DNA from: Alentia gelatinosa
Taxonomy: Eukaryota; Annelida; Polychaeta; Phyllodocida; Polynoidae
DNA length: 64,000 bases
NCBI GenBank assembly: GCA_950022655.1
Contig: OX465592.1
Coordinates: 1,354,234-1,418,233 of the forward strand
Reading direction: 5' to 3'
Below are positions 10,431-23,956 of this stretch, piece after piece (the first letter of the stretch is position 1; each line of letters begins with the position of its first letter). The translations under genes were made by a program, and so were the position numbers. The notes beneath the pieces were generated by a model, which saw only the letters and a program-made list of their open reading frames with translations, made no database searches and was not told where the DNA came from.

Positions 10431-11264
10431 CTTGTATCTCGATAGTTGAGGAGGTTGCTTCAGTTGGTACATTTGTAGTTGGCACTGTTCTTTCAGTTGT
10501 TGCTACAATGGTCGAAGTCTGTGCACTTTCTGGAGTACTTGAACCAGTCAAAGTTGTCTGAGCAAGTTCAACATTGATAGTGGTAGCAGTGCTTGGTTGG
10601 GTTGTCCCTGAAGTGGTAGGTTCTACTGTACTTGGCTCAGTAGAGAGTGCTTCAGTTGATGCCTCTGAAGTGATATGTGGGGTAGACACATGAGTGCTTT
10701 GATCTGTGGTCATCTTTGAGGTGAAGGATTCTGTGGTCTCACGTGTTGAAGTTGATTCTGTGGTTTGACCTGGTGTCTGGGACTCGGTTTGAGTGGTCAT
10801 CTTTGTAGTGGGTAGCTGAGTACTTGCCTCAGTTGGCATTAGTGTTGAGGAAGGCCCACTACTTGTTGTAGACTGGCTCTCTGTTGATGAACCCTCAATA
10901 GTTAGATCTGTAGGCTGTGGTGTTGAAGAAACAGCCTCTGAGGTTTCTTGACTGGTCAGAACTGCAGAGCTTGTTGCACTTGTCAATGCTGAGGAAGAAG
11001 CACCTGTGCTTAAGCCAGCGGTCAAAGTAGGTGAAGTCTCAGGTACACTTGCTTCAGTGCTTCCCACACTGGTCACAGCAGCAGTTGTTCTTTCTGTGGA
11101 TACTACAGTAGAGGAGGCCTCTCTTGCAGCTTCAGTGGCTGATGTAGTCAAAGTTTCAGTTGATGTCTCCTCTGATGTTGTAGGCACTGGAGATGACAGC
11201 GCTGTTGTTCCTTCAGTTGAGAAAACTGTGGAAGTAGCCCCTGTTATACCTTCAGTAGTCATAG
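10431..11264 (-). CDS. Mucin exon A, U4
   Basis: 834-nt internal exon. It shares ATSSAVL and DLTIEG with U5 and U7 and has two private changes, TTEGITG (Thr to Ile) near the start and TTKMTTQ (Gln to Lys). Splice sites are unchanged. Confidence 0.78.
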
Positions 11265-11824
11265 CTGTGAGAAAAACCTTGCATTTAATTCTATGCTAGC
11301 ACTGTGAATCTCTTTGTGTCTTAAGGACTTGTTGTTTGGATCTAATCGTTTTCCTGGGCTAACAATTACTCAGAAATCTACAATATGTAGGAAAAGAACT
11401 CATATTTCACTCTCAACAGAAAACAAGGTGAGTATGAATGCATTTTGTATAGCTTATACTCAAGAGATGAAAACCTTTGAAACCCATTTCTAGTAGGAGT
11501 AACCAATACCTTTAGAAACACAAAGACTTGACTACTACAGGTCAATTAGTAAAATGATATATCTGGCTGTCATTGAACATGTCACCTGTCTTATTGAAGA
11601 GTTGGCCCTGAGGCAGGTCTGTGGAATTGTCTATGTACATCTCTATAGACAAGCTAGGTAAGGCAAAGGCAATATCTGTATTTTCATTACATGTCAGGGA
11701 CCAAAGTTGCTCCCTTGTCTCCACTTCCCTGTAGATATTCTATGAAAGAAGCATATTAGCATTTACATATTGCATAGGATATTCCAAGGATTCATGGAAA
11801 GGAAATGGAGGATGGGGGTATCAC

Positions 11825-13174
11825 CTGTTTCCTTTTGGACTTCAATCCTGACAGTTGTAGTGGCTTCAGTTGGTGACAGAGTAGTAGGGACTGTGGTTTC
11901 AGTTGCTGAAATTGTCTCAGTCGAAACTTGTGTGGGCTGTGCTGTTGAAGACACACTTTCTGAAGTTGCTTGATTAGTCACACTAGTAGTAGCACTTGCA
12001 GTAGTTGCTGCACTGGTCTCTACTGAGGTAGGAGCTTCCGTAGTTTTCCCTGTAACCAAAGCTGTAGATGTACCAGCTGTACTTGCTTCAGAGGTTAGCA
12101 TGGTGGTTGGAGCACTACTTGTTTTCTCAGTGCTTGGTACTGTTGAGGAAGCTTCTGATGTCACTTCAATAGGTGAGGTGGATGAAATTGCACCAGTTGT
12201 TGTTTCTGCTGTTGATGTGATTGCTGGAGACACCTCAGTAGATGCCACTGTTGAAGGACGTTCTGTTGTTGCCTCAGCTGTAGATGTACCAGCTGTACTT
12301 GCTTCAGAAGTTGGCATGGTCGTTGAAGGAGCACTACTTGTTTTCTCAGTGCTTGGTACTGTTGAGGAAGCTTCTGATGTCACTTCAATAGGTGAGGTGG
12401 ATGAAATTGCACCAGTTGTTGTTTCTGCTGTTGATGTGATTGCTGGAGACACCTCAGTAGATGCCACTGTTGAAGGACGTTCTGTTGTTGCCTCAGCTGT
12501 AGATGTACCAGCTGTACTTGCTTCAGAAGTTGGCATGGTCGTTGAAGGAGCACTACTTGTTTTCTCAGTGCTTGGTACTGTTGAGGAAGCTTCTGATGTC
12601 ACTTCAATAGGTGAGGTAGATGAAATTGCTCCAGTTGTTGTTTCTGCTGTTGATGTGATTGCTGGAGACACCTCAGTAGATGCCACTGTTGAAGGACGTT
12701 CTGTTGTTGCCTCAGCTGTAGATGTACCAGCTGTACTTGCTTCAGAAGTTGGCATGGTCGTTGAAGGAGCACTACTTGTTTTCTCAGTGCTTGGTACTGT
12801 TGAGGAAGCTTCTGATGTCACTTCAATAGGTGAGGTGGATGAAATTGCACCAGTTGTTGTTTCTGCTGTTGATGTGATTGCTGGAGACACCTCAGTAGAT
12901 GCCACTGTTGAAGGACGTTCTGTTGTTGCCTCAGCTGTAGATGTACCAGCTGTACTTGCTTCAGAAGTTGGCATGGTCGTTGAAGGAGCACTACTTGTTT
13001 TCTCAGTGCTTGGTACTGTTGAGGAAGCTTCTGATGTCACTTCAATAGGTGAGGTAGATGAGATTGCTCCAGTTGTTGTTTCTGCTGTTGATGTGATTGC
13101 TGGAGACACCTCAGTTGTTCCCTCAGTAGATGCCACTGTTGAAGGACGTTCTGTCGTTCCCTCAGTAGTCAGAG
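11825..13174 (-). CDS. Mucin exon B, U4, 5 x 73-residue repeats
   Basis: 1350-nt internal exon, phase 1 at both ends, with five standard repeats and the VQKET tail. I see no residue difference from the U5 exon B. It can serve as the type I consensus five-repeat form. Confidence 0.82.
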
Positions 13175-14097
13175 CTGTTAAGAGAAACTGTCAGTTTAAT
13201 TCAGGTGTTGATTTTGTTGTATGACTTCAACGCTAGTCTTTCATTTATAACCAGTAGTACCCACTGCAGTCCATGAGCTAGTACCATTGCTGATGCTCAT
13301 GGTTGTGCTCTCTTATGATGGAATTATCACCTCCTGTTTTTTTAACAGAAATATGTTTATGTGCATGCTACAAAAGTCCCCATGAGAAGTGTGAGTATGT
13401 CTTAGATAGAGTCTGAGGCATATTTAAACTGCAACCAGACACTGCCAATATCAAAAGAAAAGGACTGGTCTGGCCAGCCACCAATCAGGTTACCTTGTTG
13501 GTATTTTGCAAAACCTAAAGCATATGTCATTCTTACAAGTGTTACTATGGCATGCCATAAAACATAGGTTGATAAACTAAAGGGAGCAGAGGTGTCACAT
13601 GCCACCATCCATCTTCTGCCATAAAAATGCATTCCTATTGCTAGTCAGCCTTCTGAAAAAAAACCTTTCTTCTGACTTGCATTAGTACTTGTCATCTATG
13701 TCATTGTTTATGTATTTGTTGGTAGCCTGGGATGGTTAACTCATTATCAACTAAGGTCGGAAGGAATTGTAAATGTATTGTTTAAAACCCACTGCTTATC
13801 ATCTCTTAAACATAACCACCTGGCTGAAAAGTATTTCAAGGGAAGGCACACAATTGTGTACTGGACAAGACTGATACCAAGGCTAATCCAAATCCCTTAT
13901 GAAGATAATGGTCTATCTGTCTACCCGCACTGGTCAACAATTCTATAAGCGTATTATCAGAACAGAGTCTTCCAATATTGTTATATGCTTAGAGAAGTAT
14001 GTACCTCTTACATTGCAGAAATGGAAGAATGATTTATCTATGCAATCAAATTATAGAAATTGTGCAATTTCCAAAGCAAGATATGAAGCCAAATGAC

Positions 14098-14931
14098 CTT
14101 GTATCTCGATAGTTGAGGAGGTTGCTTCAGTTGGTACATTTGTAGTTGGCACTGTTCTTTCAGTTGTTGCTACAATGGTCGAAGTCTGTGCACTTTCTGG
14201 AGTACTTGAACCAGTCAAAGTTGTCTGAGCAAGTTCAACATTGATAGTGGTAGCAGTGCTTGGTTGGGTTGTCCCTGAAGTGGTAGGTTCTACTGTACTT
14301 GGCTCAGTAGAGAGTGCTTCAGTTGATGCCTCTGAAGTGATATGTGGGGTAGACACATGAGTGCTTTGATCTGTGGTCATCTTTGAGGTGAAGGATTCTG
14401 TGGTCTCACGTGTTGAAGTTGATTCTGTGGTTTGACCTGGTGTCTGGGACTCGGTTTGAGTGGTCATCTGTGTAGTGGGTAGCTGAGTACTTGCCTCAGT
14501 TGGCATTAGTGTTGAGGAAGGCCCACTACTTGTTGTAGACTGGCTCTCTGTTGATGAACCCTCAATAGTTAGATCTGTAGGCTGTGGTGTTGAAGAAACA
14601 GCCTCTGAGGTTTCTTGACTGGTCAGAACTGCAGAGCTTGTTGCACTTGTCAATGCTGAGGAAGAAGCACCTGTGCTTAAGCCAGCGGTCAAAGTAGGTG
14701 AAGTCTCAGGTACACTTGCTTCAGTGCTTCCCACACTGGTCACAGCAGCAGTTGTTCTTTCTGTGGATACTACAGTAGAGGAGGCCTCTCTTGCAGCTTC
14801 AGTGGCTGATGTAGTCAAAGTTTCAGTTGATGTCTCCTCTGATGTTGTAGGCACTGGAGATGACAGCGCTGTTGTTCCTTCAGTTGAGAAAACTGTGGAA
14901 GTAGCCCCTGTTGTACCTTCAGTAGTCATAG
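14098..14931 (-). CDS. Mucin exon A, U5
   Basis: 834-nt internal exon with ATSSAVL and DLTIEG, like U4 and U7 but without the two changes private to U4. The frame is open throughout. Confidence 0.78.
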
Positions 14932-15491
14932 CTGTGAGAAAAACCTTGCATTTAATTCTATGCTAGCACTGTGAATCTCTTTGTGTCTTAAGGACTTGTT
15001 GTTTGGATCTAATCGTTTTCCTGGGCTAACAATTACTCAGAAATCTACAATATGTAGGAAAAGAACTCATATTTCACTCTCAACAGAAAACAAGGTGAGT
15101 ATGAATGCATTTTGTATAGCTTATACTCAAGAGATGAAAACCTTTGAAACCCATTTCTAGTAGGAGTAACCAATACCTTTAGAAACACAAAGACTTGACT
15201 ACTACAGGTCAATTAGTAAAATGATATATCTGGCTGTCATTGAACATGTCACCTGTCTTATTGAAGAGTTGGCCCTGAGGCAGGTCTGTGGAATTGTCTA
15301 TGTACATCTCTATAGACAAGCTAGGTAAGGCAAAGGCAATATCTGTATTTTCATTACATGTCAGGGACCAAAGTTGCTCCCTTGTCTCCACTTCCCTGTA
15401 GATATTCTATGAAAGAAGCATATTAGCATTTACATATTGCATAGGATATTCCAAGGATTCATGGAAAGGAAATGGAGGATGGGGGTATCAC

Positions 15492-16841
15492 CTGTTTCCT
15501 TTTGGACTTCAATCCTGACAGTTGTAGTGGCTTCAGTTGGTGACAGAGTAGTAGGGACTGTGGTTTCAGTTGCTGAAATTGTCTCAGTCGAAACTTGTGT
15601 GGGCTGTGCTGTTGAAGACACACTTTCTGAAGTTGCTTGATTAGTCACACTAGTAGTAGCACTTGCAGTAGTTGCTGCACTGGTCTCTACTGAGGTAGGA
15701 GCTTCCGTAGTTTTCCCTGTAACCAAAGCTGTAGATGTACCAGCTGTACTTGCTTCAGAGGTTAGCATGGTGGTTGGAGCACTACTTGTTTTCTCAGTGC
15801 TTGGTACTGTTGAGGAAGCTTCTGATGTCACTTCAATAGGTGAGGTGGATGAAATTGCACCAGTTGTTGTTTCTGCTGTTGATGTGATTGCTGGAGACAC
15901 CTCAGTAGATGCCACTGTTGAAGGACGTTCTGTTGTTGCCTCAGCTGTAGATGTACCAGCTGTACTTGCTTCAGAAGTTGGCATGGTCGTTGAAGGAGCA
16001 CTACTTGTTTTCTCAGTGCTTGGTACTGTTGAGGAAGCTTCTGATGTCACTTCAATAGGTGAGGTGGATGAAATTGCACCAGTTGTTGTTTCTGCTGTTG
16101 ATGTGATTGCTGGAGACACCTCAGTAGATGCCACTGTTGAAGGACGTTCTGTTGTTGCCTCAGCTGTAGATGTACCAGCTGTACTTGCTTCAGAAGTTGG
16201 CATGGTCGTTGAAGGAGCACTACTTGTTTTCTCAGTGCTTGGTACTGTTGAGGAAGCTTCTGATGTCACTTCAATAGGTGAGGTAGATGAAATTGCTCCA
16301 GTTGTTGTTTCTGCTGTTGATGTGATTGCTGGAGACACCTCAGTAGATGCCACTGTTGAAGGACGTTCTGTTGTTGCCTCAGCTGTAGATGTACCAGCTG
16401 TACTTGCTTCAGAAGTTGGCATGGTCGTTGAAGGAGCACTACTTGTTTTCTCAGTGCTTGGTACTGTTGAGGAAGCTTCTGATGTCACTTCAATAGGTGA
16501 GGTGGATGAAATTGCACCAGTTGTTGTTTCTGCTGTTGATGTGATTGCTGGAGACACCTCAGTAGATGCCACTGTTGAAGGACGTTCTGTTGTTGCCTCA
16601 GCTGTAGATGTACCAGCTGTACTTGCTTCAGAAGTTGGCATGGTCGTTGAAGGAGCACTACTTGTTTTCTCAGTGCTTGGTACTGTTGAGGAAGCTTCTG
16701 ATGTCACTTCAATAGGTGAGGTAGATGAGATTGCTCCAGTTGTTGTTTCTGCTGTTGATGTGATTGCTGGAGACACCTCAGTTGTTCCCTCAGTAGATGC
16801 CACTGTTGAAGGACGTTCTGTCGTTCCCTCAGTAGTCAGAG
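15492..16841 (-). CDS. Mucin exon B, U5, 5 x 73-residue repeats
   Basis: 1350-nt internal exon, phase 1 at both ends. Repeat number, variants and tail match U4. Both share a single-base variant near the high-coordinate end (gatgagattgct in place of gatgaaattgct, silent on the minus strand), supporting recent duplication of one from the other. Confidence 0.82.
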
Positions 16842-17764
16842 CTGTTAAGAGAAACTGTCAGTTTAATTCAGGTGTTGATTTTGTTGTATGACTTCAACGC
16901 TAGTCTTTCATTTATAACCAGTAGTACCCACTGCAGTCCATGAGCTAGTACCATTGCTGATGCTCATGGTTGTGCTCTCTTATGATGGAATTATCACCTC
17001 CTGTTTTTTTAACAGAAATATGTTTATGTGCATGCTACAAAAGTCCCCATGAGAAGTGTGAGTATGTCTTAGATAGAGTCTGAGGCATATTTAAACTGCA
17101 ACCAGACACTGCCAATATCAAAAGAAAAGGACTGGTCTGGCCAGCCACCAATCAGGTTACCTTGTTGGTATTTTGCAAAACCTAAAGCATATGTCATTCT
17201 TACAAGTGTTACTATGGCATGCCATAAAACATAGGTTGATAAACTAAAGGGAGCAGAGGTGTCACATGCCACCATCCATCTTCTGCCATAAAAATGCATT
17301 CCTATTGCTAGTCAGCCTTCTAAAAAAAAACCTTTCTTCTGACTTGCATTAGTACTTGTCATCTATGTCATTGTTTATGTATTTGTTGGTAGCCTGGGAT
17401 GGTTAACTCATTATCAACTAAGGTCGGAAGGAATTGTAAATGTATTGTTTAAAACCCACTGCTTATCATCTCTTAAACATAACCACCTGGCTGAAAAGTA
17501 TTTCAAGGGAAGGCACACAATTGTGTACTGGACAAGACTGATACCAAGGCTAATCCAAATCCCTTATGAAGATAATGGTCTATCTGTCTACCCGCACTGG
17601 TCAACAATTCTATAAGCGTATTATCAGAACAGAGTCTTCCAATATTGTTATATGCTTAGAGAAGTATGTACCTCTTACATTGCAGAAATGGAAGAATGAT
17701 TTATCTATGCAATCAAATTATAGAAATTGTGCAATTTCCAAAGCAAGATATGAAGCCAAATGAC

Positions 17765-18598
17765 CTTGTATCTCGATAGTTGAGGAGGTTGCTTCAGTTG
17801 GTACATTTGTAGTTGGCACTGTTCTTTCAGTTGTTGCTACAATGGTCGAAGTCTGTGCACTTTCTGGAGTACTTGAACCAGTCAAAGTTGTCTGAGCAAG
17901 TTCAACATTGATAGTGGTAGCAGTGCTTGGTTGGGTTGTCCCTGAAGTGGTAGGTTCTACTGTACTTGGCTCAGTAGAGAGTGCTTCAGTTGATGCCTCT
18001 GAAGTGATATGTGGGGTAGACACATGAGTGCTTTGATCTGTGGTCATCTTTGAGGTGAAGGATTCTGTGGTCTCACGTGTTGAAGTTGATTCTGTGGTTT
18101 GACCTGGTGTCTGGGACTCGGTTTGAGTGGTCATCTGTGTAGTGGGTAGCTGAGTACTTGCCTCAGTTGGCATTAGTGTTGAGGAAGGCCCACTACTTGT
18201 TGTAGACTGGCTCTCTGTTGATGAACCCTCAGTAGTTAGATCTGTAGGCTGTGGTGTTGAAGAAACAGCCTCTGAGGTTTCTTGACTGGTCAGAACTGCA
18301 GTGCTTGTTGCACTTGTCAATGCTGAGGAAGAAGCACCTGTGCTTAAGCCAGCGGTCAAAGTAGGTGAAGTCTCAGGTACACTTGCTTCAGTGCTTCCCA
18401 CACTGGTCACAGCAGCAGTTGTTCTTTCTGTGGATACTACAGTAGAGGAGGCCTCTCTTGCAGCTTCAGTGGCTGATGTAGTCAAAGTTTCAGTTGATGT
18501 CTCCTCTGATGTTGTAGGCACTGGAGATGACAGCGCTGTTGTTCCTTCAGTTGAGAAAACTGTGGAAGTAGCCCCTGTTGTACCTTCAGTAGTCATAG
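17765..18598 (-). CDS. Mucin exon A, U6
   Basis: 834-nt internal exon whose protein is the type I consensus, the same as U1, U8 and U9 as far as I can see by eye. Confidence 0.78.
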
Positions 18599-19158
18599 CT
18601 GTGAGAAAAACCTTGCATTTAATTCTATGCTAGCACTGTGAATCTCTTTGTGTCTTAAGGACTTGTTGTTTGGATCTAATCGTTTTCCTGGGCTAACAAT
18701 TACTCAGAAATCTACAATATGTAGGAAAAGAACTCATATTTCACTCTCAACAGAAAACAAGGTGAGTATGAATGCATTTTGTATAGCTTATACTCAAGAG
18801 ATGAAAACCTTTGAAACCCATTTCTAGTAGGAGTAACCAATACCTTTAGAAACACAAAGACTTGACTACTACAGGTCAATTAGTAAAATGATATATCTGC
18901 CTGTCATTGAACATGTCACCTGTCTTATTGAAGAGTTGGCCCTGAGGCAGGTCTGTGGAATTGTCTATGTACATCTCTATAGACAAGCTAGGTAAGGCAA
19001 AGGCAATATCTGTATTTTCATTACATGTCAGGGACCAAAGTTGCTCCCTTGTCTCCACTTCCCTGTAGATATTCTATGAAAGAAGCATATTAGCATTTAC
19101 ATATTGCATAGGATATTCCAAGGATTCATGGAAAGGAAATGGAGGATGGAGGTATCAC

Positions 19159-20289
19159 CTGTTTCCTCTTGGACTTCAATCCTGACAGTTGTAGTGGCTT
19201 CAGTTGTTGACAGAGTAGTAGGGACTGTGGTTTCAGTTGCTGAAATTGTCTCAGTCGAAACTTGTGTGGGCTGTGCTGTTGAAGACACACTTTCTGAAGT
19301 TGCTTGATTAGTCACACTAGTAGTAGCACTTGCAGTAGTTGCTGCACTGGTCTCTACTGAGGTAGGAGCTTCCGTAGTTTTCCCTGTAACCAAAGCTGTA
19401 GATGTACCAGCTGTACTTGCTTCAGAGGTTAGCATGGTGGTTGGAGCACTACTTGTTTTCTCAGTGCTTTGTACTGTTGAGGAAGCTTCTGATGTCACTT
19501 CAATAGGTGAGGTGGATGAAATTGCACCAGTTGTTGTTTCTGCTGTTGATGTGATTGCTGGAGACACCTCAGTAGATGCCACTGTTGAAGGACGTTCTGT
19601 TGTTGCCTCAGCTGTAGATGTACCAGCTGTACTTGCTTCAGAAGTTGGCATGGTCGTTGAAGGAGCACTACTTGTTTTCTCAGTGCTTGGTACTGTTGAG
19701 GAAGCTTCTGATGTCACTTCAATAGGTGAGGTGGATGAAATTGCACCAGTTGTTGTTTCTGCTGTTGATGTGATTGCTGGAGACACCTCAGTAGATGCCA
19801 CTGTTGAAGGACGTTCTGTTGTTGCCTCAGCTGTAGATGTACCAGCTGTACTTGCTTCAGAAGTTGGCATGGTCGTTGAAGGAGCACTACTTGTTTTCTC
19901 AGTGCTTGGTACTGTTGAGGAAGCTTCTGATGTCACTTCAATAGGTGAGGTGGATGAAATTGCACCAGTTGTTGTTTCTGCTGTTGATGTGATTGCTGGA
20001 GACACCTCAGTAGATGCCACTGTTGAAGGACGTTCTGTTGTTGCCTCAGCTGTAGATGTACCAGCTGTACTTGCTTCAGAAGTTGGCATGGTCGTTGAAG
20101 GAGCACTACTTGTTTTCTCAGTGCTTGGTACTGTTGAGGAAGCTTCTGATGTCACTTCAATAGGTGAGGTAGATGAAATTGCTCCAGTTGTTGTTTCTGC
20201 TGTTGATGTGATTGCTGGAGACACCTCAGTTGTTCCCTCAGTAGATGCCACTGTTGAAGGACGTTCTGTCGTTCCCTCAGTAGTCAGAG
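19159..20289 (-). CDS. Mucin exon B, U6, 4 x 73-residue repeats
   Basis: 1131-nt internal exon, phase 1 at both ends. It matches U1 exon B except for LSPTEATT to LSTTEATT in the tail, a change just before the exon end. The last repeat carries VQSTEK. Confidence 0.82.
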
Positions 20290-21212
20290 CTGTTAAGAGA
20301 AACTGTCAGTTTAATTCAGGTGTTGATTTTGTTGTATGACTTCAACGCTAGTCTTTCATTTATAACCAGTAGTACCCACTGCAGTCCATGAGCTAGTACC
20401 ATTGCTGATGCTCATGGTTGTGCTCTCTTATGATGGAATTATCACCTCCTGTTTTTTTAACAGAAATATGTTTATGTGCATGCTACAAAAGTCCCCATGA
20501 GAAGTGTGAGTATGTCTTAGATAGAGTCTGAGGCATATTTAAACTGCAACCAGACACTGCCAATATCAAAAGAAAAGGACTGGTCTGGCCAGCCACCAAT
20601 CAGGTTACCTTGTTGGTATTTTGCAAAACCTAAAGCATATGTCATTCTTACAAGTGTTACTATGGCATGCCATAAAACATAGGTTGATAAACTAAAGGGA
20701 GCAGAGGTGTCACATGCCACCATCCATCTTCTGCCATAAAAATGCATTCCTATTGCTAGTCAGCCTTCTGAAAAAAAACCTTTCTTCTGACTTGCATTAG
20801 TACTTGTCATCTATGTCATTGTTTATGTATTTGTTGGTAGCCTGGGATGGTTAACTCATTATCAACTAAGGTCGGAAGGAATTGTAAATGTATTGTTTAA
20901 AACCCACTGCTTATCATCTCTTAAACATAACCACCTGGCTGAAAAGTATTTCAAGGGAAGGCACACAATTGTGTACTGGACAAGACTGATACCAAGGCTA
21001 ATCCAAATCCCTTATGAAGATAATGGTCTATCTGTCTACCCGCACTGGTCAACAATTCTATAAGCGTATTATCAGAACAGAGTCTTCCAATATTGTTATA
21101 TGCTTAGAGAAGTATGTACCTCTTACATTGCAGAAATGGAAGAATGATTTATCTATGCAATCAAATTGTAGAAATTGTGCAATTTCCAAAGCAAGATATG
21201 AAGCCAAATGAC

Positions 21213-22046
21213 CTTGTATCTCGATAGTTGAGGAGGTTGCTTCAGTTGGTACATTTGTAGTTGGCACTGTTCTTTCAGTTGTTGCTACAATGGTCGAAGT
21301 CTGTGCACTTTCTGGAGTACTTGAACCAGTCAAAGTTGTCTGAGCAAGTTCAACATTGATAGTGGTAGCAGTGCTTGGTTGGGTTGTCCCTGAAGTGGTA
21401 GGTTCTACTGTACTTGGCTCAGTAGAGAGTGCTTCAGTTGATGCCTCTGAAGTGATATGTGGGGTAGACACATGAGTGCTTTGATCTGTGGTCATCTTTG
21501 AGGTGAAGGATTCTGTGGTCTCACGTGTTGAAGTTGATTCTGTGGTTTGACCTGGTGTCTGGGACTCGGTTTGAGTGGTCATCTGTGTAGTGGGTAGCTG
21601 AGTACTTGCCTCAGTTGGCATTAGTGTTGAGGAAGGCCCACTACTTGTTGTAGACTGGCTCTCTGTTGATGAACCCTCAATAGTTAGATCTGTAGGCTGT
21701 GGTGTTGAAGAAACAGCCTCTGAGGTTTCTTGACTGGTCAGAACTGCAGAGCTTGTTGCACTTGTCAATGCTGAGGAAGAAGCACCTGTGCTTAAGCCAG
21801 CGGTCAAAGTAGGTGAAGTCTCAGGTACACTTGCTTCAGTGCTTCCCACACTGGTCACAGCAGCAGTTGTTCTTTCTGTGGATACTACAGTAGAGGAGGC
21901 CTCTCTTGCAGCTTCAGTGGCTGATGTAGTCAAAGTTTCAGTTGATGTCTCCTCTGATGTTGTAGGCACTGGAGATGACAGCGCTGTTGTTCCTTCAGTT
22001 GAGAAAACTGTGGAAGTAGCCCCTGTTGTACCTTCAGTAGTCATAG
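21213..22046 (-). CDS. Mucin exon A, U7
   Basis: 834-nt internal exon with ATSSAVL and DLTIEG, as in U4 and U5. A single change at 21168 (a to g on the plus strand) removes the first in-frame stop after the donor, so the unspliced frame would run on to 21058. No other unit has this. It lies in the intron, so the mature product should not change. Confidence 0.78.
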
Positions 22047-22606
22047 CTGTGAGAAAAACCTTGCATTTAATTCTATGCTAGCACTGTGAATCTCTTTGTG
22101 TCTTAAGGACTTGTTGTTTGGATCTAATCGTTTTCCTGGGCTAACAATTACTCAGAAATCTACAATATGTAGGAAAAGAACTCATATTTCACTCTCAACA
22201 GAAAACAAGGTGAGTATGAATGCATTTTGTATAGCTTATACTCAAGAGATGAAAACCTTTGAAACCCATTTCTAGTAGGAGTAACCAATACCTTTAGAAA
22301 CACAAAGACTTGACTACTACAGGTCAATTAGTAAAATGATATATCTGGCTGTCATTGAACATGTCACCTGTCTTATTGAAGAGTTGGCCCTGAGGCAGGT
22401 CTGTGGAATTGTCTATGTACATCTCTATAGACAAGCTAGGTAAGGCAAAGGCAATATCTGTATTTTCATTACATGTCAGGGACCAAAGTTGCTCCCTTGT
22501 CTCCACTTCCCTGTAGATATTCTATGAAAGAAGCATATTAGCATTTACATATTGCATAGGATATTCCAAGGATTCATGGAAAGGAAATGGAGGATGGGGG
22601 TATCAC

Positions 22607-23956
22607 CTGTTTCCTTTTGGACTTCAATCCTGACAGTTGTAGTGGCTTCAGTTGGTGACAGAGTAGTAGGGACTGTGGTTTCAGTTGCTGAAATTGTCTC
22701 AGTCGAAACTTGTGTGGGCTGTGCTGTTGAAGACACACTTTCTGAAGTTGCTTGATTAGTCACACTAGTAGTAGCACTTGCAGTAGTTGCTGCACTGGTC
22801 TCTACTGAGGTAGGAGCTTCCGTAGTTTTCCCTGTAACCAAAGCTGTAGATGTACCAGCTGTACTTGCTTCAGAGGTTAGCATGGTGGTTGGAGCACTAC
22901 TTGTTTTCTCAGTGCTTGGTACTGTTGAGGAAGCTTCTGATGTCACTTCAATAGGTGAGGTGGATGAAATTGCACCAGTTGTTGTTTCTGCTGTTGATGT
23001 GATTGCTGGAGACACCTCAGTAGATGCCACTGTTGAAGGACGTTCTGTTGTTGCCTCAGCTGTAGATGTACCAGCTGTACTTGCTTCAGAAGTTGGCATG
23101 GTCGTTGAAGGAGCACTACTTGTTTTCTCAGTGCTTGGTACTGTTGAGGAAGCTTCTGATGTCACTTCAATAGGTGAGGTGGATGAAATTGCACCAGTTG
23201 TTGTTTCTGCTGTTGATGTGATTGCTGGAGACACCTCAGTAGATGCCACTGTTGAAGGACGTTCTGTTGTTGCCTCAGCTGTAGATGTACCAGCTGTACT
23301 TGCTTCAGAAGTTGGCATGGTCGTTGAAGGAGCACTACTTGTTTTCTCAGTGCTTGGTACTGTTGAGGAAGCTTCTGATGTCACTTCAATAGGTGAGGTA
23401 GATGAAATTGCTCCAGTTGTTGTTTCTGCTGTTGATGTGATTGCTGGAGACACCTCAGTAGATGCCACTGCTGAAGGACGTTCTGTTGTTGCCTCAGCTG
23501 TAGATGTACCAGCTGTACTTGCTTCAGAAGTTGGCATGGTCGTTGAAGGAGCACTACTTGTTTTCTCAGTGCTTGGTACTGTTGAGGAAGCTTCTGATGT
23601 CACTTCAATAGGTGAGGTGGATGAAATTGCACCAGTTGTTGTTTCTGCTGTTGATGTGATTGCTGGAGACACCTCAGTAGATGCCACTGTTGAAGGACGT
23701 TCTGTTGTTGCCTCAGCTGTAGATGTACCAGCTGTACTTGCTTCAGAAGTTGGCATAGTCGTTGAAGGAGCACTACTTGTTTTCTCAGTGCTTGGTACTG
23801 TTGAGGAAGCTTCTGATGTCACTTCAATAGGTGAGGTAGATGAAATTGCTCCAGTTGTTGTTTCTGCTGTTGATGTGATTGCTGGAGACACCTCAGTTGT
23901 TCCCTCAGTAGATGCCACTGTTGAAGGACGTTCTGTCGTTCCCTCAGTAGTCAGAG
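22607..23956 (-). CDS. Mucin exon B, U7, 5 x 73-residue repeats
   Basis: 1350-nt internal exon, phase 1 at both ends. One repeat reads ERPSAVA instead of ERPSTVA (plus-strand actgctgaagg at 23467). Another has an isoleucine-generating plus-strand change (ggcatagtcg) that is silent in the coding strand context. Both are shared with U8 only. Confidence 0.82.

Larger units (their letters stand above)
10126..13792 (-). repeat. Macro-unit U4, type I, 5 inner repeats
   Basis: 3667-bp type I unit, near-identical to U5, sharing ATSSAVL and DLTIEG in exon A and FNDSQ in the intron. Confidence 0.9.
13793..17459 (-). repeat. Macro-unit U5, type I, 5 inner repeats
   Basis: 3667-bp type I unit, close copy of U4. 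In the intron near 17321 the acceptor-like cag of the exon-D candidate has become tag. Confidence 0.9.
17460..20907 (-). repeat. Macro-unit U6, type I, 4 inner repeats
   Basis: 3448-bp unit matching U1 in length, repeat number and diagnostic variants (VQSTEK, VQEET, FNDRQ). Confidence 0.9.
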